Assembly: GCF_003097615.1 (NCBI RefSeq)
Contig: NZ_QCZG01000001.1
Location: 186,001 to 250,000 of the forward strand
Length of the DNA: 64,000 nucleotides
Reading direction: 5' to 3'
DNA from: Pueribacillus theae
Lineage (GTDB): Bacteria; Bacillota; Bacilli; Bacillales; UBA6769
Both the position numbers and the translations under genes were made by a program. Numbering within the stretch: the first letter of the stretch is position 1; every line of letters begins with the position of its first letter. Positions 17,844 to 27,886 of the stretch are shown here, piece after piece. The notes under the pieces were generated by a model. It worked only from the letters and a program-made list of their open reading frames with translations, had not been told where the DNA came from and searched no databases.

Positions 17844-18839
17844 TTGTCAGATATATTGTCACAAAATGAAATTGATGCATTGCTTTCGGCGATTACAACC
17901 GGTGAAATGGATGCAGAAGAATTAAAGAGAGAAGACGAAGAACGAAAAGTTAAAGTCTATGACTTTAAACGCGCGCTTCGCTTTTCAAAGGATCAGATAC
18001 GCAGCCTAACAAGGATTCACGAAAATTATGCGCGCCTGCTTACCACGCTATTTTCAGCTCAGCTTAGAACGTATGTTGATATAACGGTTGCTTCTGTTGA
18101 ACAGCTTCCATATGAGGAATTCATTCGTTCAGTACCTTCTATGACAATTATGAATGTTTTCGAAGCCGCTCCCTTAGAAGGACGCATGCTCATTGAAGTT
18201 AACCCAAACATATCGTTTGCCATGCTTGACAGATTGCTTGGCGGCAAAGGCGAAAGCGTGAATAAAGTTGAAAACTTAACCGAAATTGAAACAAAATTAA
18301 TGAAACAGTTGTTTGAAAACTCATTAGATGCATTCCAAGAAGCTTGGGAATCGATCATTGAGATCGAACCGACAATGCTTGATTTTGAAGTAAATCCGCA
18401 ATTTCTCCAGCTTGTTTCACCAAATGAAACGGTTGTTGTCATTTCTTTAACGATGTCGATTGCCGAAACGAGCGGATTAATCAATATTTGTATCCCGCAT
18501 GTCGTGCTTGAGCCTGTTATTCCGAATTTGTCCATGCATTATTGGATGCAGACGAATCAAAAAGCGCGATCTGAATATGAAGTGGAATTGCTTCAAAAAA
18601 GGGTTCAGCAAGCACATTTGCCAATTGTTGCCCAGCTTGGAACATCTGAAATAAATATAAATGACTTTTTACACCTCAATACGAACGATGTGATTCGATT
18701 AGAACAAAAAATTAGCGAGCCATTGCTTATAAAAATAGGAGAAACGCCTAAGTTTCTAGGCCAGCCAGGAAAAATCAGAAATCGAATGGCGATTCAAATA
18801 TTGGAAGTGATGAAGGAGGGAGTGAATTTAGATGACTGA
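17844..18839 (+). CDS. fliM: Flagellar motor switch protein FliM
   Basis: FliM is the C-ring protein that binds phosphorylated CheY and reverses the motor. The amino-terminal CheY-binding peptide LSQNEIDALL, the middle CheC-like domain and the carboxy-terminal SpoA domain (about residues 255-325) are all present. The 331 residues agree with the family. A TTG start at 17844 after GAGGTGGGG gives the usual beginning MSDILSQN; a longer start at the GTG at 17835 would lie within the ribosome site. It overlaps fliY by eight bases. Confidence 0.95.
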   Translation: MSDILSQNEIDALLSAITTGEMDAEELKREDEERKVKVYDFKRALRFSKDQIRSLTRIHENYARLLTTLFSAQLRTYVDITVASVEQLPYEEFIRSVPSMTIMNVFEAAPLEGRMLIEVNPNISFAMLDRLLGGKGESVNKVENLTEIETKLMKQLFENSLDAFQEAWESIIEIEPTMLDFEVNPQFLQLVSPNETVVVISLTMSIAETSGLINICIPHVVLEPVIPNLSMHYWMQTNQKARSEYEVELLQKRVQQAHLPIVAQLGTSEININDFLHLNTNDVIRLEQKISEPLLIKIGETPKFLGQPGKIRNRMAIQILEVMKEGVNLDD

Positions 18840-19986
18840 TGGGATGCTTTCGCAGGAGGAAATCGATGCCCTTTTAAATGGCGGAGAAACGAGCGACTCT
18901 GCTGGCAGCAGCGAAGATGGAAGAGTGAGTCTAGATCAATATCTTAATGTCATTGAACAGGATGCGTTGGGTGAAATCGGGAATATTTCATTTGGAAATG
19001 CTTCGACCGCACTATCAATGCTGTTAAACCAGAAGGTCGATATTACAACACCTGTACTATCATTAATTTTTAGAAGTGAATTAGCGGCAGAATTCCCTCA
19101 TCCCCATGTAGCGATCAATGTAAAATACACCGAAGGCTTTAAAGGTGAAAATGTAATGGTCATCCAAGAAAAGGATGCGCAAATCATTGCGGATCTTATG
19201 CTCGGAGGGGACGGGACAAACGTATCGGACGAGAGTCTCACTGACATTCAACTTAGTGCTGTACAAGAAGCGATGAATCAAATGATGGGTTCGGCATCGA
19301 CTTCGATGTCAACGATTTTTAATAAAAAAGTTGATATTTCTCCTCCTTCAATTGAAAAGCTAAATGCTAAGCAAGGCGAGGGAACTGATCAAATTCCTCA
19401 AGATGAATATCTTGTAAAAGTTTCCTTTGCTTTAAAAGTCGGTGATTTAATTGATTCTAAAATCATGCAGATTGTCCCAATTCCTTTCGCAAAGGAAATG
19501 GTGAAAGAATTATTGGATTTACAAGCAGCAGAACTTGGCGATGATGCTGAGGTGGATGAAGAACCAACCACTGCCCCAGAACCGCCAATACAAAATGAGG
19601 AGAAGAAAACAATCGCAGACATGCCTGAACATACGAATCACCTAAATCATTTTACCGAGCGTGCGAAGAATATTCAGCCTGCCGCTTTTTCTGACTTTGG
19701 AGAATTAACGAAGTCTGCACATGAGCCGAACAATTTAGACCTGTTGCTCGATATTCCTCTTCAAGTAACGGTAGAGTTGGGACGCACAAGCAGGGCAATT
19801 AAAGATATTTTGGATCTGTCAACAGGTTCAATCATTGAATTGGACAAACTTGCCGGAGAACCTGTCGATATATTAGTGAATAAGAAACTGATCGCAAAAG
19901 GCGAAGTCGTTGTCATCGATGAAAATTTTGGCGTTCGTGTAACAGATATCATTAGCCAAAAAGATAGAATAAGAAACTTGCAATAA
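18832..19986 (+). CDS. fliY: Flagellar motor switch phosphatase FliY
   Basis: FliY replaces FliN in Bacillus. It combines CheY-P phosphatase activity with a C-ring SpoA domain. The 384 residues start with LSQEEIDALLNGG, a FliM-like CheY-binding motif. Two CheC-type phosphatase motifs follow, GEIGNISFGNASTA and VQEAMNQMMGSAST. An acidic, Pro-rich linker (about 225-270) leads to the carboxy-terminal FliN-like domain with LDIPLQVTVELGRTSRAIKDI. It overlaps fliM by eight bases and precedes cheY, its substrate. Confidence 0.95.
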   Translation: MTDGMLSQEEIDALLNGGETSDSAGSSEDGRVSLDQYLNVIEQDALGEIGNISFGNASTALSMLLNQKVDITTPVLSLIFRSELAAEFPHPHVAINVKYTEGFKGENVMVIQEKDAQIIADLMLGGDGTNVSDESLTDIQLSAVQEAMNQMMGSASTSMSTIFNKKVDISPPSIEKLNAKQGEGTDQIPQDEYLVKVSFALKVGDLIDSKIMQIVPIPFAKEMVKELLDLQAAELGDDAEVDEEPTTAPEPPIQNEEKKTIADMPEHTNHLNHFTERAKNIQPAAFSDFGELTKSAHEPNNLDLLLDIPLQVTVELGRTSRAIKDILDLSTGSIIELDKLAGEPVDILVNKKLIAKGEVVVIDENFGVRVTDIISQKDRIRNLQ

Positions 19987-20002
19987 TACAGGAGGATTAG
20001 AA

Positions 20003-20365
20003 ATGGCAAACCGTATTTTAGTAGTTGACGATGCAGCGTTTATGAGGATGATGGTAAAAGATATTTTGAGTAAAAATGGATATGAAGTTGTTGGTGAAGC
20101 AGGAGACGGAGCTGAAGCAGTGGAGAAGTATAAAGATCTTAAACCTGATCTTGTCACAATGGACATTACAATGCCGGAAATGGATGGGATCACTTCTCTT
20201 AAAAAAATCAAAGAAATCGATCCGGATGCAAAGGTGATCATGTGCTCTGCGATGGGACAGCAAGCGATGGTCATCGACGCGATTCAAGCCGGAGCGAAAG
20301 ACTTTATTGTAAAGCCTTTCCAAGCGGATCGAGTGTTGGAAGCAATAAAAAAGACGCTAGGTTGA
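20003..20365 (+). CDS. cheY: Chemotaxis response regulator CheY
   Basis: CheY is the diffusible single-domain response regulator. Phosphorylated by CheA, it binds FliM and FliY and, in Bacillus, promotes counter-clockwise rotation. The 120 residues hold the acid pair D9-D10, the phosphoacceptor D54 in TMDITMPEMDG, S82 and K104 in IVKPF. The ATG follows CAGGAGGA, 16 bases after fliY. No receiver domain is encoded in cheB of this window, so CheY is the only stand-alone chemotaxis receiver seen here. Confidence 0.97.
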   Translation: MANRILVVDDAAFMRMMVKDILSKNGYEVVGEAGDGAEAVEKYKDLKPDLVTMDITMPEMDGITSLKKIKEIDPDAKVIMCSAMGQQAMVIDAIQAGAKDFIVKPFQADRVLEAIKKTLG

Positions 20366-20378
20366 GTAGGTGTCATTT

Positions 20379-21014
20379 TTGTTAAAAAAGCTATTTATTA
20401 TCTCCATGATGTCCATCCTTTGCTTTTTTGCGGTTAATGGGCAAGCACTTGCAGGCGCAGAAAAAAAAGACGAAACCGTTGATGAATGGCTGAAAAATGA
20501 CTCGGCTTCCAATGACGATTCTCCTGTCGTGGATGAAGCTCAACTTACCGGTTCCAACAATGAAAGCTTAACTTTTGTTTTTGTTAAAATGCTGGCCGCT
20601 CTTGCCTTTATCGTTTTTCTCATCTATGCATTAGCAAAGTTCGTCAATAAACGAACAAAAACGTTTGGCGGAAACAGGGCGATTGAAACAATTGGCGGCG
20701 TTTCAGTGGGAAGCAATCGATCCATTCAACTTGTAAAAGTTGGAAATCGCCTTCTCGTTATCGGTGTGGGAGAATCCATTCATCTGTTAAAGGAGCTAAC
20801 AGATAAGAATGAAATTGAAGCTTTGCTCAAGGAGCATGAAGGTAATTTTGGGTATGAAGACTTTTTTTCAAAGTCAAAACAGTGGCTTGAAAATCGAAAG
20901 TCGCCAAACCGCCAAAACTTCACATCTATCTTGGAACAACAATTAAACCGCATGTCTGAAAATCGAAAGAACGCGTATAAGGAATTTAACAAAAAGGAGT
21001 CAGGAAATGAATGA
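20379..21014 (+). CDS. fliO: Flagellar biosynthesis protein FliO (FliZ of Bacillus)
   Basis: FliO helps assemble the FliP ring of the export gate. The 211 residues begin with a signal peptide (about 1-26, ending near QALAG). An acidic region follows, then a membrane segment at about 62-85 (VKMLAALAFIVFLIYALAKF) and a cytoplasmic domain with IETIGGVSVGSNRSIQLVKVGNRLLVIGV, cited here as its conserved core. The TTG at 20379 is preferred because AGGTG lies seven bases upstream; GTG at 20370 is an alternative. It overlaps fliP by eight bases. Confidence 0.87.
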   Translation: MLKKLFIISMMSILCFFAVNGQALAGAEKKDETVDEWLKNDSASNDDSPVVDEAQLTGSNNESLTFVFVKMLAALAFIVFLIYALAKFVNKRTKTFGGNRAIETIGGVSVGSNRSIQLVKVGNRLLVIGVGESIHLLKELTDKNEIEALLKEHEGNFGYEDFFSKSKQWLENRKSPNRQNFTSILEQQLNRMSENRKNAYKEFNKKESGNE

Positions 21015-21687
21015 ATTGATCCCCGGCATTGATTTGAATGTATTTACGAATCAGCCGGAAAACGTGGCAACGACTGTTCAATTGATGCTTTTGCTTACAG
21101 TTCTTTCGCTGGCTCCTGCAATTTTAGTATTAATGACATGCTTTACCCGAATTGTTGTTGTTCTTTCTTTTGTAAGAACGTCTCTTGCAACGCAGCAAAT
21201 GCCGCCAAACCAAGTATTAATTGGATTATCGCTTTTTTTGACGTTTTTTGTTATGGCGCCGGTATTTCATGATGTCAATGAAAATGCAATCAAGCCTTTA
21301 CGAAGTGGTGAGATTACTCAAGAAGAGGCATTTAAAGAAGCTTCTTATCCAATGAAAGAGTTTATGGCTAAATATACGAGGCAGAAAGATCTCGCTTTGT
21401 TTATGAGCTATTCGGAAATGGAGCGGCCCGAGTCGATTCAAGATGTTCCGCTAACAATACTTGTACCTGCGTTTGTCATTAGTGAATTAAAGACGGCGTT
21501 TGAAATTGGATTTATGCTTTTCGTTCCTTTCCTTGTCATCGATATGGTCGTTGCGAGCGTCTTAATGTCGATGGGGATGATGATGCTGCCGCCGATTATG
21601 ATCTCTTTGCCATTTAAAATTTTATTATTTGTTTTAGTAGATGGCTGGTACCTTATCGTCCAATCACTTTTATTAAGTTATCGGTAG
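21007..21687 (+). CDS. fliP: Flagellar export gate protein FliP
   Basis: FliP is the main subunit of the FliP5-FliQ4-FliR1 export gate. The 226 residues have four hydrophobic segments, the family motifs RIVVVLSFVRTSL and PNQVLIGLSLFLTFFVMAP, and the carboxy-terminal signature MGMMMLPPIMISLPFKILLFVLVDGW. The ATG follows AAAAAGGAG. It overlaps fliO and precedes fliQ by ten bases. Confidence 0.96.
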   Translation: MNELIPGIDLNVFTNQPENVATTVQLMLLLTVLSLAPAILVLMTCFTRIVVVLSFVRTSLATQQMPPNQVLIGLSLFLTFFVMAPVFHDVNENAIKPLRSGEITQEEAFKEASYPMKEFMAKYTRQKDLALFMSYSEMERPESIQDVPLTILVPAFVISELKTAFEIGFMLFVPFLVIDMVVASVLMSMGMMMLPPIMISLPFKILLFVLVDGWYLIVQSLLLSYR

Positions 21688-21697
21688 GTGAAATAAC

Positions 21698-21967
21698 GTG
21701 ACTTCAGAATTTGTCATATCGCTTGCGGAGAAGGGGGTGTACACGACACTTCTCGTCGCTGCACCACTATTGCTGCTGGCGCTCGCGGTTGGGCTGCTTG
21801 TCAGTATCTTCCAGGCAACAACCCAAATCCAGGAGCAAACATTGGCCTTTATCCCTAAAATTATTGCTGTGCTCTTATCGCTTGTTTTTTTCGGTCCTTG
21901 GATGCTTTCGCAGCTTCTCAATTTCACCTACGATATTTTTTCGAATTTGCAAAGGTTTGTTAGTTAA
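21698..21967 (+). CDS. fliQ: Flagellar export gate protein FliQ
   Basis: FliQ is the small two-span subunit of the export gate. The 89 residues show two membrane segments (about 14-36 and 50-72) around the conserved loop FQATTQIQEQTLAFIPK. The gene starts with GTG after AGGTGA. Its stop codon overlaps the fliR start by one base. Confidence 0.96.
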   Translation: MTSEFVISLAEKGVYTTLLVAAPLLLLALAVGLLVSIFQATTQIQEQTLAFIPKIIAVLLSLVFFGPWMLSQLLNFTYDIFSNLQRFVS

Positions 21968-22743
21968 TGGAACAATTTTTAAACGATTTTCCGGTTTTTT
22001 TGCTGATTTTCGTTCGAATTGCAGCTTTTTTTGTGGCGGCCCCATTTTTCTCATATCGGAACATTCCGGTTATAAATAAAATTGCAATTGCCGGAGCGCT
22101 TGCTTTTTTCGCTGGTTTTGCAATTGAAAGGCCGGAAATTGCAATCGATGGAATATTTGTCCTTTTAGTCTTAAAAGAAGCCATTGTCGGCCTTGGCATA
22201 GGGCTTATCGCAATGATGATGCTTTATGCGGTACAGGTTGCTGGAGGATTTATAGATTTGCAAATGGGTTTTGCGATTGCGAATGTCGTCGATCCCCAAA
22301 CAGGTGCGCAAAGTCCACTTTTAGGCCAGTTTTTTTATATTTTTGCGTTGTTGTTTTTGTTAGCTGTAGATGGCCATCACATGCTGCTTGATGGAATTTT
22401 CAGCAGTTACCATCTCATCCCTGTCGAAAAATTGTTTTTTCCCTTTTCAGACGGACAGGCTGCAAAGCATGTGGCAGCTAGCTTTGTAAAAATGTTTATT
22501 ATTGCTTTTCAAATGGCGGTGCCAGTTGTTGCGTCGCTGTTTCTTGTTGATGTCGCACTGGGAATTATTGCAAAAGCTGTTCCGCAGGTGAACGTATTTG
22601 TCGTAGGTTTGCCATTGAAAATTTTTGTGAGTTTTGTCGTGCTGCTTATTTCCTTTCCGGTTATCTTTTCGATCGTTCGTTACCTTTTTAAAGAAATGTT
22701 TTATGCGATGAGAACGCTAATGAAACTCGCTGGGGGAGTTTAG
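21967..22743 (+). CDS. fliR: Flagellar export gate protein FliR
   Basis: FliR completes the export gate as a single copy. The 258 residues contain six hydrophobic segments, with the conserved stretches RIAAFFVAAPFFSYRNIP and GGFIDLQMGFAIANVVDPQ. A TAATG junction couples it to fliQ, and flhB begins one base after its stop. Length and order match Bacillus. Confidence 0.96.
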   Translation: MEQFLNDFPVFLLIFVRIAAFFVAAPFFSYRNIPVINKIAIAGALAFFAGFAIERPEIAIDGIFVLLVLKEAIVGLGIGLIAMMMLYAVQVAGGFIDLQMGFAIANVVDPQTGAQSPLLGQFFYIFALLFLLAVDGHHMLLDGIFSSYHLIPVEKLFFPFSDGQAAKHVAASFVKMFIIAFQMAVPVVASLFLVDVALGIIAKAVPQVNVFVVGLPLKIFVSFVVLLISFPVIFSIVRYLFKEMFYAMRTLMKLAGGV

Positions 22744-22744
22744 C

Positions 22745-23827
22745 TTGCCATATATCCGTATTGATTTGCAATTTTTTTCACAAGAAAAGACGGAAAAAGC
22801 GACACCGAAAAAACGCCAAGATGAACGGAAAAAGGGGAGAGTTTCAAAAAGTGCTGATGTCAATACAGCCATCATTTTATTCGTTGTTTTTTTATTTTTA
22901 TGGTTTTTTGGCGGTTTTTTACGCGATGAACTTTTTGCGATTTTTGAAGTCGGGTTGAAAGACTATATTTTAATGGACGTTACAGAAAACACGGTACACC
23001 TTATGATGAGTGAACTTAGTTTTCAAGCAGCAAAAGTCGTATTGCCTATCTTATTGGCTGCGATAATTGGTGCTTTGCTAAGCAACTACATGCAAGTCGG
23101 CTTTTTATTTTCAACAGAACCGCTTGTGATGAAGCTGGAACGAGTCAATCCCATTCAAGGCGCTAAGCGCATTTTCTCGTTAAGGGCAATCGTGGAACTG
23201 CTAAAATCAATGCTTAAAATCGCGTTTATCGGGCTCGTAACCTTTGCGGTATTATGGTTCAGCAAGGACGAAGTATTTCGCTTAACCTCAACTTCGCCTG
23301 CAACTTCTTTAAGTGTAGTTGGAAGTTTAACAGTGAAAATGGGCCTGTTTGCTTCGATTTTGCTTCTATTTCTATCTATTTTTGATTACCTCTATCAAAA
23401 ATATGATTTCGAAAAAAACATCCGGATGTCCAAGCAAGATATTAAAGATGAGTACAAAAAGGTTGAGGGCGATCCGCTTATTAAATCCAAAATCAAAGAA
23501 AAGCAGAGACAAATGGCGATGCAACGGATGATGCAGGAAGTACCGAAAGCTGACGTCGTTATCACTAATCCGACGCATTATGCTGTCGCGCTAAAATATG
23601 ATGAAAATGAAATGGATGCCCCTGAGGTTATTGCAAAAGGCGTCGATTATGTCGCCTTAAAAATAAAAAGCATCGCTAAATCAAATGATGTCACGATCAT
23701 AGAAAACAGGTCATTGGCAAGAGCCTTATATCATGAAGCTGAAATTGGCGAAACAATCCCTGAGCAATTATTTAAAGCCGTTGCAGAAGTGCTCGCGTAT
23801 GTCTATCGATTGAAGGAAAAAATCTAG
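22745..23827 (+). CDS. flhB: Flagellar export switch protein FlhB
   Basis: FlhB controls the change from rod/hook to filament export, working with FliK. The 360 residues have the family start with EKTEKATPKKR, four membrane segments (about 35-210) and a cytoplasmic domain with the autocleavage site NPTH at N275-H278. The start is TTG at 22745, just after fliR, preceded by GGGGGAG. The complete NPTH motif indicates a functional switch. Confidence 0.96.
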   Translation: MPYIRIDLQFFSQEKTEKATPKKRQDERKKGRVSKSADVNTAIILFVVFLFLWFFGGFLRDELFAIFEVGLKDYILMDVTENTVHLMMSELSFQAAKVVLPILLAAIIGALLSNYMQVGFLFSTEPLVMKLERVNPIQGAKRIFSLRAIVELLKSMLKIAFIGLVTFAVLWFSKDEVFRLTSTSPATSLSVVGSLTVKMGLFASILLLFLSIFDYLYQKYDFEKNIRMSKQDIKDEYKKVEGDPLIKSKIKEKQRQMAMQRMMQEVPKADVVITNPTHYAVALKYDENEMDAPEVIAKGVDYVALKIKSIAKSNDVTIIENRSLARALYHEAEIGETIPEQLFKAVAEVLAYVYRLKEKI

Positions 23828-23881
23828 CAGCATACGTCATTTGATAGACAACTTTAATAGAGAAGGGAGGTAGGTATATTC

Positions 23882-25915
23882 ATGAAACTCCGGGATTTAT
23901 CCGTTTTGGGCGGTGTGATTTTAATTATCGCCATGCTCGTTATTCCATTTCCGCCAATGTTGCTTGATTTTTTAATTATAACGAATATCTTACTGGCGTT
24001 ACTCATTATTCTCGTCTCAATGAACATGAATGAGCCTTTGCAATTTTCAATATTTCCATCTCTATTATTGCTTGTTACTTTATTTCGCCTCGGTTTGAAT
24101 GTTTCAACGACACGTTCCATTCTAAGTAAAGCCGAGGCGGGCAATGTCATCGACACGTTCGGCAACTTTGTTATAGGCGGGAATGCTCTTGTGGGATTCG
24201 TCGTCTTTTTAATTCTCATCATTATTCAATTTGTCGTCATTACGAAAGGTGCGGAACGTGTATCTGAAGTGGCTGCGAGGTTTACTTTGGATGCGATGCC
24301 AGGTAAACAAATGAGCATTGATGCGGATTTGAATGCCGGAATGATTTCCGACACTGAAGCAAGGGAGCGCCGTCAAAAAATTGAAAAAGAAGCCGACTTT
24401 TACGGCGCGATGGATGGTGCGAGTAAATTTGTAAAAGGGGATGCGATTGCAGGCATTGTCATCGTCATTATCAATATTATTTTTGGAATCATTGTCGGCA
24501 TGATGCAAATGGAAATGGACATCGGTACTGCTGTAAATACGTATACCGTCCTTACCGTTGGCGATGGCTTAGTTAGCCAAATTCCGGCATTAATTATCTC
24601 AACCGCAACTGGAATCGTTGTAACAAGAGCGGCATCGGATGGAAATTTAGGCCAGGATGTGACAGGTCAATTATTTTCTTATCCAAAAATGCTCATTGTA
24701 GCGGGAGCCACGATTTTGTTATTAGGGCTGTTCACCCCGATAAATGATTTAATCACCGTTCCAATTGCTGTTGCGGTAGGTGCCGGGGGCTTCTTCCTGC
24801 TACGCTCTGAACGGGAAAAAGACAAACATGAAATTGAAGAAGTTGACGAAATGAAGCATGAACAATTTAAGAGTCCTGAAAGTGTGATGGAGCTTCTCGA
24901 GGTTGATCCAATTGAATTTGAATTTGGCTATGGGTTGATTCCACTCGCGGATGCAAACCAAGGGGGCGACTTGCTCGATCGGATTATTATGATAAGAAGG
25001 CAGTTGGCGCTTGAACTTGGCATGGTTATCCCTGTAGTAAGAATAAGAGATAACATTCAGCTCCAGCCAAATGAGTACCGCATAAAAATTAAAGGGAATA
25101 CAGTAGCGCACGGCGATATTTTGCTTGATCATTATTTGGCGATGAGCCCAGGTATTGATGATGAATCGATTGAAGGGGTTGAAACAATCGAACCGGCATT
25201 TGGCTTGCCGGCGCTATGGGTGAATGAAGAAATGAAAGAAAAAGCCGATATGGCAGGGTATACTGTCGTCGATCCCCCTTCGGTCATTTCCACGCATTTA
25301 ACCGAAGTAATAAAAAAATATGCGTATGAATTGCTTGGAAGGGAAGCTACAAAGCAACTCGTTGACCATCTAAAAGAAAGCTACCCAACGACTGTTGAAG
25401 AAGTGACGCCTGACCCTTTGTCGATAGGAGATATTCAAAAGGTTCTTTCAAAATTGTTAAGAGAAAGAGTCTCAATACGAAATCTGCCTGTTATTTTTGA
25501 AACGTTGGCGGATTTTGGCCAGATGACAAAAGATACAGAACTGCTGACCGAGTACGTAAGACAGTCATTGTCCCGCCAATTAACGAGCCAATATGTTGGA
25601 GAGGATAATGTAATGAAAGTCGTTACGCTCGGGGGTTCGGCGGAAAAAGCAATTGCTGATTCGATTCAGCAAACGGAGCACGGCAATTATTTAGCATTGG
25701 ATCCGGTGGAAAGTGAACAGCTATTCCATAATATTAAAAAGGAGATTGAGCGTATTGCATGGGAACATTCCGCGGTTTTGCTTTGTTCTCCCGCGGTAAG
25801 AATGTATGTGAAGCAATTAATTGAAAGGTATCTGCCGGATGTCGCAGTTCTTTCATACAACGAACTTGAGCCGGATGTTGAAGTTCAAAGCGTTGGAGTG
25901 GTGAATCTGACATGA
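23882..25915 (+). CDS. flhA: Flagellar export gate protein FlhA
   Basis: FlhA forms the nonameric export-gate ring that receives substrates and chaperones. The 677 residues begin with eight membrane segments (about 5-310), include the FHIPEP-like signature region from about 125 (RFTLDAMPGKQMSIDADLNAG) and end with a large cytoplasmic domain. The ATG follows GAAGGGAGGTAGG, 54 bases after flhB. Its stop overlaps the flhF start (ATGA). Confidence 0.97.
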   Translation: MKLRDLSVLGGVILIIAMLVIPFPPMLLDFLIITNILLALLIILVSMNMNEPLQFSIFPSLLLLVTLFRLGLNVSTTRSILSKAEAGNVIDTFGNFVIGGNALVGFVVFLILIIIQFVVITKGAERVSEVAARFTLDAMPGKQMSIDADLNAGMISDTEARERRQKIEKEADFYGAMDGASKFVKGDAIAGIVIVIINIIFGIIVGMMQMEMDIGTAVNTYTVLTVGDGLVSQIPALIISTATGIVVTRAASDGNLGQDVTGQLFSYPKMLIVAGATILLLGLFTPINDLITVPIAVAVGAGGFFLLRSEREKDKHEIEEVDEMKHEQFKSPESVMELLEVDPIEFEFGYGLIPLADANQGGDLLDRIIMIRRQLALELGMVIPVVRIRDNIQLQPNEYRIKIKGNTVAHGDILLDHYLAMSPGIDDESIEGVETIEPAFGLPALWVNEEMKEKADMAGYTVVDPPSVISTHLTEVIKKYAYELLGREATKQLVDHLKESYPTTVEEVTPDPLSIGDIQKVLSKLLRERVSIRNLPVIFETLADFGQMTKDTELLTEYVRQSLSRQLTSQYVGEDNVMKVVTLGGSAEKAIADSIQQTEHGNYLALDPVESEQLFHNIKKEIERIAWEHSAVLLCSPAVRMYVKQLIERYLPDVAVLSYNELEPDVEVQSVGVVNLT

Positions 25916-27006
25916 AGGTGAAAAAGTATATTGCGTCTACAATGCCTGAAGCAATGGGGCGAATCCGCCAAGAAATGGGGGATGAAGCGGTCATACTGAA
26001 ATCAAGAGAAATTGCAAAGGGTGGTTTCCTAGGTTTATTTACGAAGAAATATATCGAGGTCATTGCGGCCGTTGATCAAAGTGAACAAAACGTGATAAGA
26101 AACCCAAAACCATTTGAAACCGAAAGCGAAGAACGGTCGCTTCTTTCTGAAATGAAACAGCTAAAGGAAGAAATAAAGCAGCTAAGCCGACCGAAAGAAA
26201 AACAACATGCCCTATTTGATGAAATAAACGAGCTATTAATGTCGCAAGAGATTCGAAAACCACTCATTCAGCAAATCAATAACGATTTAAAGGAACGCTA
26301 TGAGAAACAGCAGTTAAAATCCATCCCATTTGAAACGCAAAAAGAATGGGCAATGGAATGGTTAACCAAAATGCTTAATGAAAAAGAGATCGCTGGTTTT
26401 CAGTATGAAAAACGTTTGCTTAACATTGTTGGGCCGACAGGTGTTGGAAAAACGACGACGATCGCGAAAATTGCCGCAAAAGCCGTGCTAAAAGATAACA
26501 AAAAAGTGGCTTTTATAACGACAGATACGTACCGAATTGCGGCAATTGAACAATTAAAAACGTATGCAACGCTATTAAATGTCCCGGTAGAGGTCGTTTA
26601 CAACGAAGATGATTTTGCGGAAGCGGCTAAAAAATTCAGTTCTTATGATTTGGTTTTAGTTGATACAGCAGGCAGAAACTTCCGAGAACATAAATTTGTC
26701 AAGCAATTGGATAAGACGATTGATTTTAATCAAGACATGGAAACATACCTCGTTTTGTCTCTTACTTCGAAATATGAAGACATGAAGGCAATCGTGCATC
26801 AATTCAATCAACTGCCAATTGAGAAAATCATTTTTACAAAAAAAGATGAAACGTCAAGTTTTGGCGCGATGTTAAATGTATTGTACGAGTTTCCGTTAGG
26901 GATTGCTTATATTACAGACGGACAAAATGTTCCAGAAGATATCATTGTTCCGTCAATCGATTACATTTTACATTGCATATTCGGGGGTCAAGAAGATGAA
27001 AATTGA
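25912..27006 (+). CDS. flhF: Flagellar placement SRP-type GTPase FlhF
   Basis: FlhF is an SRP-family GTPase that marks where flagella form. The 364 residues have the amino-terminal basic B domain (from [20 protein letters not shown]), a Lys/Glu-rich linker and the NG domain. The P-loop GPTGVGKT is at residues 174-181, followed by [17 protein letters not shown] and DTAGRN. The ATG overlaps the flhA stop. Its partner flhG overlaps it by 11 bases. Confidence 0.96.
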   Translation: MKVKKYIASTMPEAMGRIRQEMGDEAVILKSREIAKGGFLGLFTKKYIEVIAAVDQSEQNVIRNPKPFETESEERSLLSEMKQLKEEIKQLSRPKEKQHALFDEINELLMSQEIRKPLIQQINNDLKERYEKQQLKSIPFETQKEWAMEWLTKMLNEKEIAGFQYEKRLLNIVGPTGVGKTTTIAKIAAKAVLKDNKKVAFITTDTYRIAAIEQLKTYATLLNVPVEVVYNEDDFAEAAKKFSSYDLVLVDTAGRNFREHKFVKQLDKTIDFNQDMETYLVLSLTSKYEDMKAIVHQFNQLPIEKIIFTKKDETSSFGAMLNVLYEFPLGIAYITDGQNVPEDIIVPSIDYILHCIFGGQEDEN

Positions 27007-27886
27007 TCAAGCCGAAAATTTGAGAAAGCAAATTGCAAGCGCCAAGTCAGGAAGAAAGACAAAGGTTGTTTCCATCGTTAGCGGAAAGGGAGGAGTTGGC
27101 AAAACAAACATTTCGATTAACTTGGCCATTGGATTGAGCCAAATTGGAAAAAAAGTGCTTCTTGTTGATTTGGATATTGGAATGGCAAACATTGATATCG
27201 TAGCGGGAGTTTCAGCCCAAGCAACCATTGTTGACATGATTGAGGAGAAACTTTCCATTTACGATATTATGGCCGATGGACCTGCTGGAATTTCGATGAT
27301 CGCAGGCGGAAGCGGTTTATCCTTTTTGTTTCAGTTAAATGCGATTAAGTTTTCATATTTTTTAAGGCAGATTGAGCAGCTGGAACACCAATTTGATTAC
27401 ATTTTTTTTGATATGGGGGCAGGTATAACAAAGGATAGCATGAGCTTCATTCTTTCGAGCCATGAAGCCATCTTAGTTTTAACGCCTGAACCAACATCGA
27501 TTACTGATGGCTACGCTCTTGTTAAGGCACTCCATGCCGAGGATGACCGACTTCCTATCTATACGATTGTCAATGCTTGCGAGAATGAAAATGAGGGCTA
27601 TGAAGCCGCCTTACGCTTTAAACGGGCAGCGCATGACTTTTTAGGCAAAGAGGTAGCGATGATTGGCGCACTCCCGTTTGATCGAACCGTTTCTAGGGCT
27701 GTCCGTGAGCAAGTTCCTTTTCTCTTATCAGCCCCAAAGTCGAAAGTAAGCTTAAGCATGAAGAAAATTATTTTTACTTACAGCGGCCAAGAGATAAAGA
27801 CAAAAAAAGAATTTGGCAATTTCCTCACAAAACTTACGAAACTGCTTACACCAATGTTAAAAAGAGGGAGCAACAATGGCGAATAA
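26996..27886 (+). CDS. flhG: Flagellum number/placement ATPase FlhG (YlxH)
   Basis: FlhG is a MinD/ParA-type ATPase that regulates flagellar number and activates FlhF. The 296 residues begin with DQAENLR (D4-R10), the DQAxxLR motif that stimulates FlhF GTPase. The deviant Walker A KGGVGKTN starts at K31, and [11 protein letters not shown] and the FFDMGAG motif follow. The ATG at 26996 was chosen because it places DQAxxLR at the very amino terminus, with GGGGGT upstream. The end overlaps cheB by 11 bases. Confidence 0.96.
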   Translation: MKIDQAENLRKQIASAKSGRKTKVVSIVSGKGGVGKTNISINLAIGLSQIGKKVLLVDLDIGMANIDIVAGVSAQATIVDMIEEKLSIYDIMADGPAGISMIAGGSGLSFLFQLNAIKFSYFLRQIEQLEHQFDYIFFDMGAGITKDSMSFILSSHEAILVLTPEPTSITDGYALVKALHAEDDRLPIYTIVNACENENEGYEAALRFKRAAHDFLGKEVAMIGALPFDRTVSRAVREQVPFLLSAPKSKVSLSMKKIIFTYSGQEIKTKKEFGNFLTKLTKLLTPMLKRGSNNGE